DNA of 64,000 nucleotides from Mercurialis annua (taxonomy: Eukaryota > Streptophyta > Magnoliopsida > Malpighiales > Euphorbiaceae). The notes under the pieces are model-generated. The model did not search any database, was not told the origin of the DNA, and worked only from the letters and a program-made list of their open reading frames with translations. The position numbers and the translations under genes are program-made. Positions 1 to 12,209 of the stretch are shown here, in pieces; the stretch's first letter is position 1; the number at the start of each line of letters is the position of its first letter. Location of the stretch: positions 45,369,651 through 45,433,650 of the forward strand of contig NC_065571.1 in NCBI RefSeq assembly GCF_937616625.2, written 5' to 3'.

Positions 1-654
1 GCATAGTTTTTGCTTTCAGTGACATTTGGAAATAATTTTTAAATTTGTAATCGATCAAGTCATATCAAATCATTTTATAAACTTCACCAAACAAACCATC
101 TTATGCTGCCTAAACGAGAGCAATTAAATATAAGAGCTTTCAACTAGTGAGAACATCAAGCGCAGAAAAACAGTATAGAGACCTGACAAATGAAGAAATG
201 CATGAGATGTAGAATCTGGAATTTTAATGATTTTATCATTATTTTTGCATTAAAAAGTACATTTTTATATTTTATCACGTAGTTTATTACTATAATTGAA
301 TAATATATTAGGTCCTTCACGTATTTCTTGAGCATTGAGAGCTTTTCAGGTCTTCTGTTTTCCACTACAAGAGAGAATCGTATTACAATGAGATTATTTT
401 ACTGACTTGAAAGTCATGAGACCTCCCTAAAGCCATCAGTCACAGAACCGTTATCTAATGTGTCACCGCCTTATTTAGTTGGACTTTATATAGCGATTCT
501 TCTTCCAGATGAATAAGTAGAGATGATTACACAGGTAAATAGTTTTACTCCTACACCCTATTGTAATGTTTCATTTGTAAATATAGATTGCCTATATTCT
601 TTAAAGAGATGACAAATAGATTGAAACAAATTATTCAACATTTTAAAACCATAC

Positions 655-2639
655 CATCAACTGAGAATGCAACATGAGCTTCATGTGTGGGACCTTCTTC
701 CAAATATCCATTTGGTTCATCATCACCAAGCAAATCAAAAACTGATACCTCTGAAAAAGAAAAGAAAATATTTTTTTAAAGGAGTCCATGTAATTTAATG
801 ATCGATATGAAGAACACTAGCAAGACATGCACCGAGGAAAAATTGAATAGTGGATATACGCTTTTTACCTTTTTGAGTTGCTGCACCCCAAGGATCAGAT
901 TTCTCATTACTGCCATATACAGACTTGTGATTATCTAGACAACCAGGCAGAACCCTGGGAACCCTGGGAAGAAAGTGTAAAAGTGTATCATGACACAGAC
1001 AAGACAAACCCTTCAAGTAACAAACTTCAGAGGTTCAACAAAAACAGAACAGGTGAAACTCATTGCAAAATGTCCATGCTAATTCCAAAATAAATAAAGA
1101 GTGCATTGTCTGTAAGGTTAAAATAATATACAGGCTTGTTTGCCACAACTTAGTAAGAAGTATTTCCAGTTTAACATGAGTGAATGACCATTCATACACA
1201 TGAACACTCTCACTCACTTCTTTGGGGAAAGAATCTCTGTTTGGTAATCTGATGGACAGCCTGATTACAGAGTAAAATTATTATACATTTAACATAGAGA
1301 ATGTAGATAAAGATAGCACCAACTTGAAAAATATTCAGAAACTAGGCCTGAGTTCATGAAGGACTGCATACAAATTAAGTAACATACTTGTTTTCTCAAT
1401 TTCAACAGAATCTGCAGGAATGACTGTAGTTCCTTGTATTATTGGTGCATCCATAGTGATAAAATACTTGCATGTTGAAGTATTGACATTTCGTTCTTCC
1501 GTTACTTGGATAGTTTAATATGTAACAAGTAAGAAGACAAGAAAACAATTAACACACTAATCAATCCACCAAACCAAAAACATTTAAAAAATAATTGTTA
1601 TGTTTGTAAGTTAACTAACGATTATAGGACCTAGCTTCAGTAGAAAATCTTGTTCATATAGCTAGAGTTTAGTTGCACCTTTGGATTTCCGTAATAATGC
1701 TCAGTAAAACTCTGTAGGATGTTATTTCATTGCCTAATTCCAAAATGCACAATGACAACTAAAATAGAGAAATAACTACTACATGACGAAAAACTATATT
1801 AAACTCATATTTGAAGAACTCTGAAGAAGAGCAGTTCCAAGTTATTCTTTATTCAGATAGGAAGATATAGTAAGAAGCAAAAGATATGTCAATGGTAACA
1901 TCACAGCTAAAGCCTTAACAGAGTTGCTGAAGAAACTAGGCAGGAGGAAAGTTAAAAGAAAACGGAATATAAAAGTCCAACAAACTATGCATAATACAGT
2001 AGGACATTAATGTATCATCCATGTCAATGGTCACTTAGAAAATTCATATACGATATCATATTCCTCAATTTTAACCCGGTATTCCAATTTGCACTCAGCA
2101 TCATAGAGTAAGCACTAAACAACAGCTAATTAGGTTCGGCTAAATACTTACTACCACTGGGGCAATTGTGCTCCGATTCACGAGACGAAGCTGAAAAGTT
2201 GAGCAAATTGAGAATATCAAGCGACTTATTGTGCAATTTAGGACTTTCTTCTTCCCATTTTTTATTTCCTCCTCCATCAAAACTACTATCCAACCCCGCA
2301 GCAGCTATCTGCTGGTTCTGTTGCTGCCGTCTTCTTTGTTCGAAGTATTGCTTTTGTCTCAAATGATTTAAAAACAAAAACAAAACATTATTTTAAATTC
2401 CAAAACAACTTAAACAAAAAAGATCAACTCATAAAATAAACTCAACACAAGATAAATTTGCAGCAACTCACCTCTTCTGTAACGATTTCTTCGACTTCAA
2501 AACGTCACCAAAAAATACCGAATCATGAGTGATTATTGAAAGCTAATGAATCAATAGAAATAATTATAACTAAATAAAATCATAAATCAATACTTACAGT
2601 TGTCACTTTCTTCCTTGAACCTCCCATCCACTGCAACAT
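655..2639 (-). CDS. Conserved plant protein of unknown function, partial (continues to the left)
   Basis: A split gene read right to left. Visible exons are 2639-2598, 2495-2473, 2357-2152, 1495-1388, one near 985-868, and 750-655. Most junctions are good GT-AG sites (gtaagt, gtgagt, gtaagt, gtatgt, gtatgg). The product starts MLQW-MGGSRKKVTT, then a basic, Gln/Arg-rich stretch (QKQYFEQRRRQQQNQQ), a SLDILNLLNFS-like segment, and a later SVFDLLGDDEPNG acidic segment. I remember this layout from uncharacterised plant proteins but cannot name a family with certainty. An in-frame stop lies just upstream of the ATG at 2639; a second Met at 2627 is possible. The phase between the exon near 868-985 and the one before it did not resolve, so that exon's edge or a missing exon is uncertain. 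The 3' exons should lie in 1-600 or outside the window. I see no catalytic motif. Confidence 0.62.
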
Positions 2640-3000
2640 TATGCTCAACTCCTAACCTAAAATAAAATTTGAAAAAACAATCACAAATTAATTGTATATA
2701 TATTCATGTTTTCTTTAGTAGATTTTGTATTTTAACTAAAAAAAAATTAACAATTAAAACCTTCCGATTAATAATCATCAGAAGTAGAGGAATCAGTAAA
2801 ATCTCAACTTACAGAGCCTAGCAAATAGGCTATGCTATTTGAATCGAGAAATGAAATGCTATCTGTTCTTAATTTCAAAAATGTTACACTGTAATAATTT
2901 TCAAAATGCGGTCCGAGTTCTGGCGTTTTATAGGTTATCCTGATTCACTAAAACGGTGTCACTTCAGGAGAATTGAGAATTCTACCAAAACCCAAACAAG
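2640..3000 (-). promoter_or_regulatory. 5'-UTR with intron and promoter region of the left-edge gene
   Basis: A consensus donor (GTAAGT) on the minus strand at 2812 and a TTTTAG acceptor at 2657-2658 suggest a 5'-UTR intron of about 156 bp directly upstream of the start codon. Leader introns are common in plant housekeeping genes. The transcription start should lie between about 2820 and 2950, but I could not fix a TATA box. Confidence 0.5.
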
Positions 3001-4334
3001 GAATTAAATAAACGGTTAATTAACAAACTAGCATATATACAAATATCTTTACTACGAAAATGCCAATTTTTGGATTGCAATGATCAATTTTGATCGAAAA
3101 TAATTTTTTTGATTTTTGTGCTAAGTTGAGGGGGTGGGAAAATTATTGAAAATGTTGAGACTTGATTCAGGCCAAAAGCCCAATAAAAGTTAAAAGATCC
3201 AAACCCTAATTTCCTACCTATAACTATATTTTGGCCCTCGGTTAAACTGCAAACCCTAATTTCCTACCTCTAGTTTTTGTCTATATAAAGCTAGAAATAG
3301 AGCTACAAATTGTTGCCTGCCGTATTTCTATGACCTATTCATCTTTTTCAATTAGTTATTCATCTTTTTCCTTAATTAAATTAGCTATCTGTTTTTAGTT
3401 TTTGGCATTTTAAACTGTTAAATCAAATTTTATAGAAAATGATTTGTTATATGTGTTCATATTAGTTTCAGAATTTGAAGAAAATAGTGATAATAAATGT
3501 GCATAATTAAGCCGATGCTCTGGAAAATTGAAGGAAGCATGGTAATGTGCACAGAAATTGATTTGGGTCAACATGTCTGCCCCCTCTGATGCCCATGATG
3601 AGGGGGCCTGGTTTTATACCCACATTTTTCTTTCTCTCAACATCTAATCTGTTCAACTAAATGATTCAGATTTGCATGGAGTTTTTTTAAGTTTTTTCTC
3701 TTTTCTTTATCAAATTGAAATACATTAATAAGTTGTATATATAAATTAAATTAATCTCGGGAAGGAGAGTACTGTATTTTACAAACTAAATTGATTTAAA
3801 TTTTCTAAAGAGTTTGAACAACAGTACAAGACTATTTTCACGTTGAAGAAAAGGCAGTTTTTTTTGGCACTTTTTTGATTGCCCTTCGTCGAACACTTTC
3901 TACTTGAGGATTCAACAGTTATTTAGCCAATGCATTCCTGGGAGATTTTATGGATATTTTGATTTTGGTATAGAAAAGGGCGGTACCTAATAATTTAGAG
4001 GTGGTATTTAGTAGTCCATTAAATTATTAAACTGGAATTTAGGTATTTCAGATTAAAATTAAAGAATTTAAATATATTCTCTGTTAGTAATTTAAGTTGA
4101 CAATTTAAATTAAAATAGCAGTTTTGCCTATAATATTTGACATTAAAAATAGAAACTTTGCTTATATATGTGGGACAGATGGGTTATAATTTATTGAACT
4201 TAGTGAGAAAGCTAACAAAAACCTACTTTGCTTAATAAAGAATATTCTGCCGTCGCCAGCCTCATTCTTTCGTCGCCAACTTGCTTCCGCCGGCAACATC
4301 TTGCCGACAACAAACCAGCTGCTCCATTTATTAT
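3001..4334. other. Intergenic region with a possible plus-strand promoter and a GC-rich stem-loop
   Basis: There is no coding ORF. Two copies of an AAACCCTAATTTCCTACC motif (telo-box-like) lie near 3211 and 3251. A TATATAAAG TATA-like box follows near 3282. About 300 bp downstream, 3579-3607 forms an 8-bp GC-only stem (GCCCCCTC pairing with GAGGGGGC) around a 13-nt loop, which stands out in this AT-rich context. Together these could mark a short non-coding transcript. That is inference; no known RNA family was recognised. Confidence 0.3.
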
Positions 4335-4514
4335 GGGAAATTCTTACCTAGTCCCGGTCCATGAATTTTCCATGCACCTACCCAATGAGGTGTTAGAAAA
4401 TATAATACAATTTTTTCTCTCTTTCTATTATTTTCTCTTTATTCTCATTTCTCTAACACCTCATTGGATAGGTTCATAAACTTTTCATGGACCGGATCTA
4501 GGTAAGAACTTTCC
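4335..4514. mobile_element. Mutator-like MITE (180 bp)
   Basis: The element is almost wholly palindromic. The left arm begins GGGAAATTCTTACCTAG and the right arm, reversed, begins GGAAAGTTCTTACCTAG; the match runs for about 65 bp through CCGGTCCATGAA and CCAATGAGGTGTTAGA. It is flanked by an exact 9-bp duplication, ATTTATTAT (4326-4334 and 4515-4523), the size expected for Mutator-like elements. An open frame crossing the element (4228-4479) is a by-product of the palindrome. Confidence 0.88.
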
Positions 4515-5679
4515 ATTTATTATATAATAATAATAATAACAATGTGCCACTTAATATGAACTGCACAAATCTATATCTAGATAGGTGTGTATACAATTTA
4601 CAACTCGGCGGTTCACAGATAAAAAAAAATACTTGAACCAATCTTTGAATAGGCCGGTTTAGAATCGGACAGTTTAAAAAAAATTAAAAAAAAATAGATG
4701 CTTAAAATTAAAACTAAAATAAATAATTAATTATACTTAAAATTAAAAATTTCATTTAAATTACCATAAATTCGAATTATTAATGATTATATGGTGAATA
4801 TAGCCATATACTATTATACAAATAAAATAAATAAATTGCTATATTTAAAAGTAATAACAAATTAAAGCATATTATAAACACATGAATGGAATATATATAG
4901 TATGATATGTTAATAATAAATTATAACATACATATATAATAAATAATTTAAAATATATACAGTTCGATTGAACTGTCCGAATTCGGTGTTTGTCCGATTC
5001 TAGGCCGGTTTAGATACGGTTCGAGGTCTAACAAACATAAAAAAACAAATCCAACCTATAAAAATTAAATTTGTAAACAAATATTCCAAATTCAAACAAA
5101 TTCAACGACATTTTTGTTAGTTGTTATGATTTTCTAGACAAAATATCATCAAGTGATTTCAAATAGCATTAAAATTGAATTGTGGGACTTAAAATTTTGT
5201 AAATAAATCAAGAATAAAAAAATGAGAAGACAACAAAATTATTACAAAAAAGCCTTCCATTTACATACTTTACCATATATTTCAATTGTTTTACATCAGC
5301 ACCACCTTTTTAACATTAATGCAATGATGATGATGAGGTGATGCACGCTGACATCACGTGGTCAGCTATGCATTGTTATGAACAGTGCATTGTTATGCAG
5401 TGTTCATAACAATGCAATAATTAATAGCACCACATATTTTTTTAAATAAAAAAAATTATTTATATAATTGTTGGTTTGAAATATTAAAAATTAACTTATC
5501 TAAATTTAAAAAATACTATTAATTTTAATTTTCAAAGTATAAATATATTAATTTTAATAATATAAAATACACAAATAATATAATTTTTAAAAATATAAAT
5601 TTATAAATTATTTATCGGATACATTATTAATACATGCCGAATACGAGTCTGATGCATAAATAATTTATTTATCATGTAT
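4515..5679. other. AT-rich intergenic sequence with degenerate inverted repeats
   Basis: Two blocks with GGCCGGTTTAGAATCGGACAG-type sequence face each other (about 4650-4675 and 4968-5020) across 300 bp of AT-rich DNA. This resembles the GGTTCGG-rich non-autonomous hAT elements found elsewhere in the window, but no clean termini or target duplication were found. A separate palindrome at 5370-5415 has 21-nt arms (GCATTGTTATGAACAGTGCA type) with one mismatch and a 4-nt loop. No genes. Confidence 0.5.
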
Positions 5680-7690
5680 AATCATGTATTAGAGATGTAT
5701 CTATTTAATATATTCAAAAATATATATATCATATATAAATTATGTGGGAAAAATGTAACTATCATATACAAATTATGTATTAACAATGTATCCATTTAAT
5801 ACATTTAAAAAATGTATCTATTATGTATAAATTATATATCACCACAATATTAATAATAAATAGGTCTAAATGTATCTATCATGTATAAAATATATATCAG
5901 ATATGTATAAATATAAAACTGGACCGGTCGAATTAGTCGGCTGATTCAATTACAATCAATCGAATATTTAAATTATGTATTAACGATATATCCATTTAAA
6001 TATATTCAAAAACATTTCTGTAGTGTATAAATTATGTTTTTCTGAAGAATCTCTCTTCCGTCCTATTAAGTAAAGTAAGTTAGTTCGAGATCGAAACTGG
6101 ACCTGAAAGAGAGCGATTTATCTATTAAGTACATTTAAAAAATGTATCTATCATGTTTAAGATTTTTTTTATAAATATCACGTATAAATTATGTATCGGA
6201 GATGTATCACATATGTATCTGAAATGTATTAAATATATATTGGAGATGTATCAAATATTTATCGAATATTTTATACTTTTACTCGTCTTTTTCCTTTCTT
6301 CCACTTTGGGCTTCCGGTTAAAGTTTGAAAACGAACTAATCAAATATATATAAAAATATATATGGAATAATAGTAATTAAAATGAATTAATTAGTTCATT
6401 TTAATTAGTATTAAATATATGTTTATAATCTTTTCTAATTATAAAAACGAACCAATCGAATTAGTCAATTAATTCAATTAATGTATCAAATATGTATCTA
6501 TCATGTATAAATTGTGTATCAAAGATGTATCAGAAATATATTCGAATTACAATTAAATGTAGTCGATTAATATTCAATAAGCAGTAGAAAATAACATTAG
6601 CAGCAATAACATATCCGAAATGCACTATCTAACATTGAAAGATTAAAAATTTAAAATCAATTCATTAAAAATAAAATTAGAGATGTATTGAAAATGTATC
6701 GCAGATGTATCAAAAATGTATCAAAGATGTATCAAATCCTGAATATCAAATATAAATCCAAAAACTCAGCAACATCGAATTGTTCTATCATTCACTTTTT
6801 TCAATTCAAGATTTTGAAAAAGAGAAATTAACCTACATACGCGTCGTTTAACTATTTTCTTTAAAAATTATAAATCAAAAATTATCTAATATATTTGAAA
6901 TGTATCAAATATGTATAAAACACAAGAAAAAGTGTTTGAACGGTCGAATATGTATCAAATATGTATCAGAGTTGTATCAAATATGTATCAAATATTTATC
7001 ACGTTTAAATTAAATATTAACGATGTATCTATTTAAATACATATAAAAATATATCTATCGTGTATAAATTGTGTATCAGTGATTTGTCTGTCAAGTACAT
7101 TTAAAAAATGTATTTATCATGTTTAAATTTTTTTGTAAATATGTATACAAAAAAGCTTTGAAAGGTGTAAGGAAACTAAAGATGTACGAGAAACCATATT
7201 GAAAATAAATGTCGGATCCAAGACTACTGTATGGTGGGGTCCATATATATATATATTAAAAATTTTGATTATAAAATTATAAAATTATGTATTAGAGATG
7301 TATCACGTAGGCATTTGAGATGTATCAAATATTTATCGAATATTTTGCACTTCCACTCATTTTTTTCCTTTCTTCCACCTTAGATTTCCGTTCAATTCAT
7401 GAAAATGAACCGATCAAATATATACAAAACAATAAATATAATAATACTAATTAAAATGAACTAATTAGTTCACTTTAATTAGTATTATTAGATATATGTT
7501 TATAAGCTTTTCTAAATAAAAAAACGAACCAATCGAATTAGTCAGTTAATTCAATTAATGTATCAAATATGTATTTATCATGTATCCACTCTACAAATAA
7601 TACTCCAACAATGTATCAAATATGTATCAGATACGTATTAGCGATGTATCAATTATGTACCAAATGTATCAGAGATGTATCAAATTATAT
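5680..7690. repeat. Degenerate GTATC-type minisatellite field
   Basis: About 2 kb is dominated by diverged copies of a 10-14 nt unit of the form ATGTATCAAAT / ATGTATCAGAG, mostly in the same orientation. Inside it, about 480 bp is duplicated directly (about 6125-6540 and 7085-7580). Both copies share a pyrimidine-rich block (TTTTTCCTTTCTTCCAC) and a palindromic AATTAGTTCATTTTAATTAGT stretch. There is no coding potential beyond chance. It may be the remains of one or more long non-autonomous elements with internal repeat arrays. Confidence 0.75.
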
Positions 7691-8744
7691 GTTTGATAAT
7701 TTTTCAATTTTCAACGTAATTTGACAATCGTCTATTTAAATATATAGTTTCTCAAACTTAAAATTAAATTTTTTAAAATTTTATGTAGAATACATTATTT
7801 TCGATACGCTTTATATATAAAATATTTAAACAAAATAATAATAATTTGAATTTTTTAAAAAACATTAATATGAATATTTAACGTTTAATTAACTAATTAT
7901 TTTAGAAAAAAACCGAGTGTCGTAATTAGCAGCCCCAAACCAAAAAATTGAGTGTCATAATTAGCAGCTCAAAACCAAACTGTAAAATTATTCACCAAAA
8001 TCAAAAAAATACAGATAGCATTGGATTTTATCCAGCGTCGTTTTCAACTTCGACGATAAAGCTGCTATAAAAAATTAAAATTACACTCTAAATTTGAAAT
8101 ATTGGATATGGTTAGGTAAAATTAAAAAGTAAATCGATTTGTACGTCAATAAATTGAATTTGATTTGAGTTGAAAAGTGAGGTTGGTTGACGATGGAAAA
8201 AGAGGAAGCGAGCGCGTCATTATGGAAGTGAAAGAAAAGTTGTTGATGAGGATAAGCTGGTGGTAAGAGAGGAAGAAGGTAACATGTTGGTGTAGTTAAA
8301 AGATATAAGGTTAGACAAGTGTAAACTTAAGAGTAAGGTGGTGTTGGATGAAAACAAATAAAGAATCTTGGCATTATTGTTAAAATAATGGTACACATGT
8401 AAAGTCTATAGTTTATCTTGTATTTGATGAAATATGGAGCCTTTTTTGTTGTTTTCTTGTAATTTTCTCTAAAAAAATTGTAAAAATTCCATATTCAAAA
8501 AAAGATGATAAACTCATATAGGATAAATAAAATTGTAGTAGAGTAGATAAAATCAAAAGAAAAAAAGAAATAAAGAAAGAAAATATATTACGATATAAAA
8601 TAAACAAAAACGTTTATTAGATGAGAAGATTTGGGGGTAATTGCTTCAGAATTGATTTAATAAAATATCCCATTTGATTAAAAAAAAAAGGAAGCTATGC
8701 CCGCTTGGTCGAGAAGGAGGAAATCAGGAAGAGAAAATTGAGTT
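7691..8744. other. Intergenic, no feature recognised
   Basis: AT-rich sequence with a short direct repeat (gagtgtcgtaattagcagc, near 7913 and 7950). Short open frames such as 8413-8607 on the minus strand are low-complexity and have no recognisable domain. No RNA gene or element ends were found. Confidence 0.5.
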
Positions 8745-9479
8745 TTCTTGAATTTATTAAAAAATTAATATTTACGTATGCAATAAACTGACTTGAGTTA
8801 ATTTAAAATATAAAACTTCAATTAAACTTAACTAAAATTCATTTTTAGAATTCAAACTCATTTTAAGGAATAATTCTAATGCTGGAGTTTTATAAGTTCC
8901 ATTCAATAATAATAAAAAAAGCGAGTTCCATTCAATTATGCATCTTAAAATATATATTTAGATGAAATAAATTTAATATGCTCGAACAATTTGATTTAGG
9001 TTAAATGATTAAAAAAAGCTAAAATTTTCACGAAATTTTCACAAAAGTTCACAAAAGTTCAAATCTTTCAATTTTATCCAATTTGTCTTAAAACGCATGA
9101 TTTCATTTCAATTTTGTCCAACTACACAATTTTGCTTATGTGGTGCTGATGTGTGGCATACCACATAGGCGCCGTATGAGCGAAATTAAATAATTGGACA
9201 AAATTGAGACGAAAACATGTGTTTCAGGACAAATTGGATAAAATTAAAAGGTTTGAATTGTCGTAAAATTTTCATGAAAGATTTGGCCTTTTTGGTCATT
9301 TGCTCTTTAATTTAATATACAAAAATTAATAATAAAATAATAAAAACTCGCCATTCAAACTCAATTTGATCATCAAAGATAATATCTTGGAGGGTTTATA
9401 AAAATATTCATTAAAATATTAACATCTAAAATGTCCTACTTTTCTGTAATTATTTAGCCAATGTCATAGTTCAATTTAA
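8745..9479. repeat. Direct duplication, copy A (with a MITE inside)
   Basis: Starting with GTATGCAATAAACTGACTT, this block matches 12395-12835 in order and orientation. Shared blocks include ATTCAAACTCATTTTAAGGA, AAAACTCGCC..TTCAAACTCAATT and AACATCTAAAATGT.CTACTT. It is longer than copy B because a MITE of about 300 bp (9003-9304) sits in it. The two copies flank the MuDR-type gene and the hAT element. Confidence 0.8.
9003..9304. mobile_element. MITE-like inverted-repeat element
   Basis: The arms of about 140 bp are inverted copies: TTTCAATTTTATCCAATTTG, TTTCAATTTTGTCCAA and a GGCGCC/TATGTGG centre. The other member of the flanking direct duplication (12395-12835) lacks this insert, which serves as a near-empty-site comparison. 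An exact target duplication could not be fixed, so ends are good to about 10 bp. Confidence 0.75.
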
Positions 9480-10051
9480 CCATCTCCATGACCTTGTGTT
9501 CTCTAGATCCACAATTTCCCAGACAATGGAAAACATATGGTTATTTTCATCCTTAGACACAGCTACCAGCAATTGTCCTTGACAAGAGCCCTTTATAAAG
9601 CAGTCATCCATTCCAATCACCTTCCAACAGCCTCCCTTAAATCCCTCCTTAAGTACATCTAAACATGTATAGAATCTTACAAAGGTTCTAGTCCCATCAT
9701 TGTTGTGATTCACATTCACAAAGTATGTATTTCCAGGGTTACTCCTATTGATTTCAACCACATAATCTTGCAACATTCCACACTCAATCATAGGGTCTCT
9801 CATTGCTTTAGCTAAAATATTAAGCCTAGCCCTTCTCACTGTTGACATGCCCACATATATTTTCAACTCTTCTCTAACTATTTTTTGTAGTTGATAATTT
9901 AATCCCTGGTTGTGAATTAACCCTGGACCTCAGATAACCAGTCAGCTTCATCTTCACTCCCATAATCATCACTATCATAGAATACTTCATCTTCAGCTAT
10001 CCTTCCTCTATTACAGTCTCCATAAGGGTTATCAAGATCCTCAAAGCCAAC

Positions 10052-10309
10052 CTGTTCAGGTACAAGATACTATTATTACCGCCTGGACAATTAGACATCC
10101 AACCCGTAATCGCAACAACCCAATTGCAAGAGTGGAGCTCTACCAACTAAGATATATCCCCCGAGCCAAGTGGAGCATGCACGAAGGAGTTAGATGCTTC
10201 TTCTATTCTTTTCTTTAGCGCAGCTGGGCCATCCTGGACTTGAACCAGAGACCTCGCCTGTGAAGTAAATCATCGCACCTACGGTCCAACAAATCGGGAG
10301 GAATCAATA
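10052..10309 (-). other. Plastid rDNA-spacer insertion (trnI-GAU 3' exon to trnA-UGC 5' exon)
   Basis: Read on the minus strand, this matches the plastid 16S-23S spacer as I know it. It contains the end of the trnI-GAU intron, the 35-nt trnI second exon (10259-10225, GAGGTCTCTGGTTCAAGTCC then GGATGGCCCA), the trnI-trnA spacer (AGCTGCGC...AGAAGAAGCAT), trnA-UGC exon 1 (10161-10124, TTGGTAGAGCTCC...CTTGCAA) and the first 70-75 nt of the trnA intron. Several substitutions (for example ATATATCTTAG for the A-box region) show it is no longer a working tRNA. It sits inside a transposase pseudogene, so it is nuclear (a NUPT, or a NUMT carrying plastid DNA). Confidence 0.88.
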
Positions 10310-10312
10310 TAG

Positions 10313-10465
10313 GCGATGAAAAGTTTGATAAACAATAGCACGAACTCTCGTTCTTTTACCTTCTTTCATGCGAAAGTTGACCAACTTCTTGATCAATTGT
10401 TTTTGCTCACCATCCAAGCCCCCCATATAGCTGAGAATTTCCGAGCAATTAGAAGCCGCTTTCGG
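10313..10465 (-). pseudogene. rps7: Mitochondrial rps7 5' fragment in nuclear DNA (NUMT)
   Basis: From the ATG at 10426 the minus strand encodes [18 protein letters not shown], then [20 protein letters not shown], which I recognise as the first 38 or so residues of plant mitochondrial ribosomal protein S7. About 40 nt of leader upstream (TTCTAATTGCTCGGAAATT type) also looks like the mitochondrial leader; the outer edge is uncertain. It stops at the HR codons, where the plastid-derived DNA begins in the same orientation. It has no known promoter or targeting sequence and lacks about three quarters of the protein, so it cannot function. Confidence 0.85.
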
Positions 10466-11047
10466 TGACGAGGCATCATTCCATGTCTGCCCAATAGAAA
10501 CTTGTTGTACAATTTCAGGCTTGTTCCTTTGAGCCTCTTCATATCTTCTTACCTCATCCCTTACTTCTACATCCTCTTCGTTAACATCACTTCCATCACC
10601 ACTATACTCATCTGAACAGAGATCATTGTCTTCCTCTCTTTTATTATCAGTATTGTTGTCACTTTCACCCTCTACAAGACTATCTTCACTAAATAAGCCT
10701 TTCTCTTCATTTATTTCCTCAACCACTTGTGAGCCATCGTCAATTAAAACTTCATGGACCACATAGGAAACAATTGTCTCTCCATTATTTTAAGTACTAA
10801 ATGCCTCAAGAATTACTTGGTCCTCATTAAATAATATCAACTCATTACTATTTTTAGGCTTGTAATAAACACACCCCATATTTATATACCCCATCATTTT
10901 TGGCATACACATTACCATTGAAATAGAAAACTTGTCACAATCCATCCTTAGTAGCTCTCTCTCTCCTACAACATACTTAGCCTTTGGCTCTTTAATTAGG
11001 GTCCCACCATGGTGCCATTGTTCTTCAATTACCCTTTCCCCATACAT

Positions 11048-11610
11048 TCTGCATTTTAAAGGTAAAAAATAAGGAAAAAAGGTGAGTTTTAAATGCTTTA
11101 AAGTTTGAATTTCAAAGCAACCAACATGATCACTACCTTAAAGTTTTCATTAAATAAACAATTTTACAGCACCCAAGATACCCCACAATCTATGTGTTTG
11201 GACTGTTCAAATGGAAAACCCTAAACTAACCTTCCTCTTCTTCAAAATAACGAATGAAACCCTAAACTAACCCCATTACTATTATTTAAAAGAAAGAATA
11301 AACAAAGAAATATAAAGCTTACCTCTGAGAAAACACAGAGAATCAGATTCTTCGATGTACAGAATCAGAGAAAAAGCTTGAAACATATTTTGTTTGAGAA
11401 GAAATCAAACATCTAAGTTGCATAAGGAATCAAGCGTTTGCAGTTGTGAAAGAAATTAAACGTTTTCTCAGTGAATGCAATAGTTAGATTTTTAGGGACT
11501 CAAATTGTGAATTTTGGTTAGAATGTTGTTTAGGATGTCGTTTAGGGTGTTTGTTGTGTTAGTTGTGAAGAGTAAATGAGGTGGAGGGATAATTAATTAA
11601 ATGTGACATG
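11048..11610. other. 5' flank of the MuDR-type gene
   Basis: AT-rich DNA upstream of the minus-strand transposase fragment. AAACCCTAAACTAACC occurs twice (near 11217 and 11259), possibly from its promoter or leader. No terminal inverted repeat for the MULE was located, so element limits are unknown. Confidence 0.4.
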
Positions 11611-11957
11611 TAGGGGTGAGCATTGGTCGGTTGATTTTTTTTTTTTGGTTTCTTTGGTTTTTGGTTTGGAAAATTTCCAAATCTAACCGAACCGAACTTT
11701 TAGTTTAGAGGTAAAAAAAAACGAACAGTATCGAACCAAAAATTTCGGTTTGGTATGCGGGTTTGGTTCGGTTAAAACTGAATTTGACTAAATTTTTTTT
11801 TCAATTTTTTATATTAAAATTAATTCAAATATTAAATAATTAAAGTCTAATAAACTTTCATATATGTTTAAATAACAATTATTAACTCATATATCAACAA
11901 TAATTAAGATATAAAGATAAAAAAACATATAGATAAGTATATATGCATATTATTTTT

Positions 11958-12020
<63 letters not shown>

Positions 12021-12209
12021 GTTCAGTTAATTTGATTTTTCGGTCGGTTCGGTTTTTAAAACATTCAAACCAAACCGAACACCAAACACCAAAATTTACC
12101 TAAAGTAGTAACCGAACCATACCATTTTTACCGAAAAATCGAAATAAACAACAAAGTTCGGTTTGGTTCGGTTTATTTTTTGGTTTGGTTCAGTTTTTAC
12201 TCACCCCTA
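11611..12209. mobile_element. Non-autonomous hAT element (599 bp)
   Basis: Terminal repeats TAGGGGTGAGCA at the left and ACTCACCCCTA at the right are flanked by an exact 8-bp duplication GTGACATG (11603-11610 and 12210-12217), the hAT signature. The subterminal regions are full of GGTTCGGTT/AACCGAACC motifs in opposite orientations. The centre contains a (TA)n microsatellite (about 11957-12016). There is no coding sequence, so it depends on a transposase from elsewhere. Confidence 0.93.

Larger units (their letters stand above)
9471..11047 (-). pseudogene. MuDR-type (Mutator) transposase gene, broken
   Basis: Minus-strand pieces in gene order. 11047-10790 is an N-terminal region (MYGERVIEEQWHHGG..., ending FNEDQVILEAFST). 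10762 to about 10465 is a highly acidic linker (runs of E/D), and acidic codons resume at about 10045-9925 (EDLDNPYGDCNRG...). 9866-9471 is the start of the MULE transposase domain, with VIGMDDCFIKGSCQGQLLVAV (about residues 83-103 of that frame), matching the family pattern around the first catalytic Asp (IGxDxCFxKG). The remaining catalytic domain, the zinc knuckle and the C-terminus are absent, and the acidic linker is interrupted by organelle DNA. It is a dead fragment and cannot supply transposase. Confidence 0.8.

Noticed and set aside
4228..4479. 83-aa plus-strand ORF
   Set aside because: Runs through a palindromic MITE with an exact target duplication.
10124..10259. Nuclear tRNA-Ala and tRNA-Ile genes
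   Set aside because: Only single exons of the split plastid genes are present, with mutations, and no complete tRNA can form.
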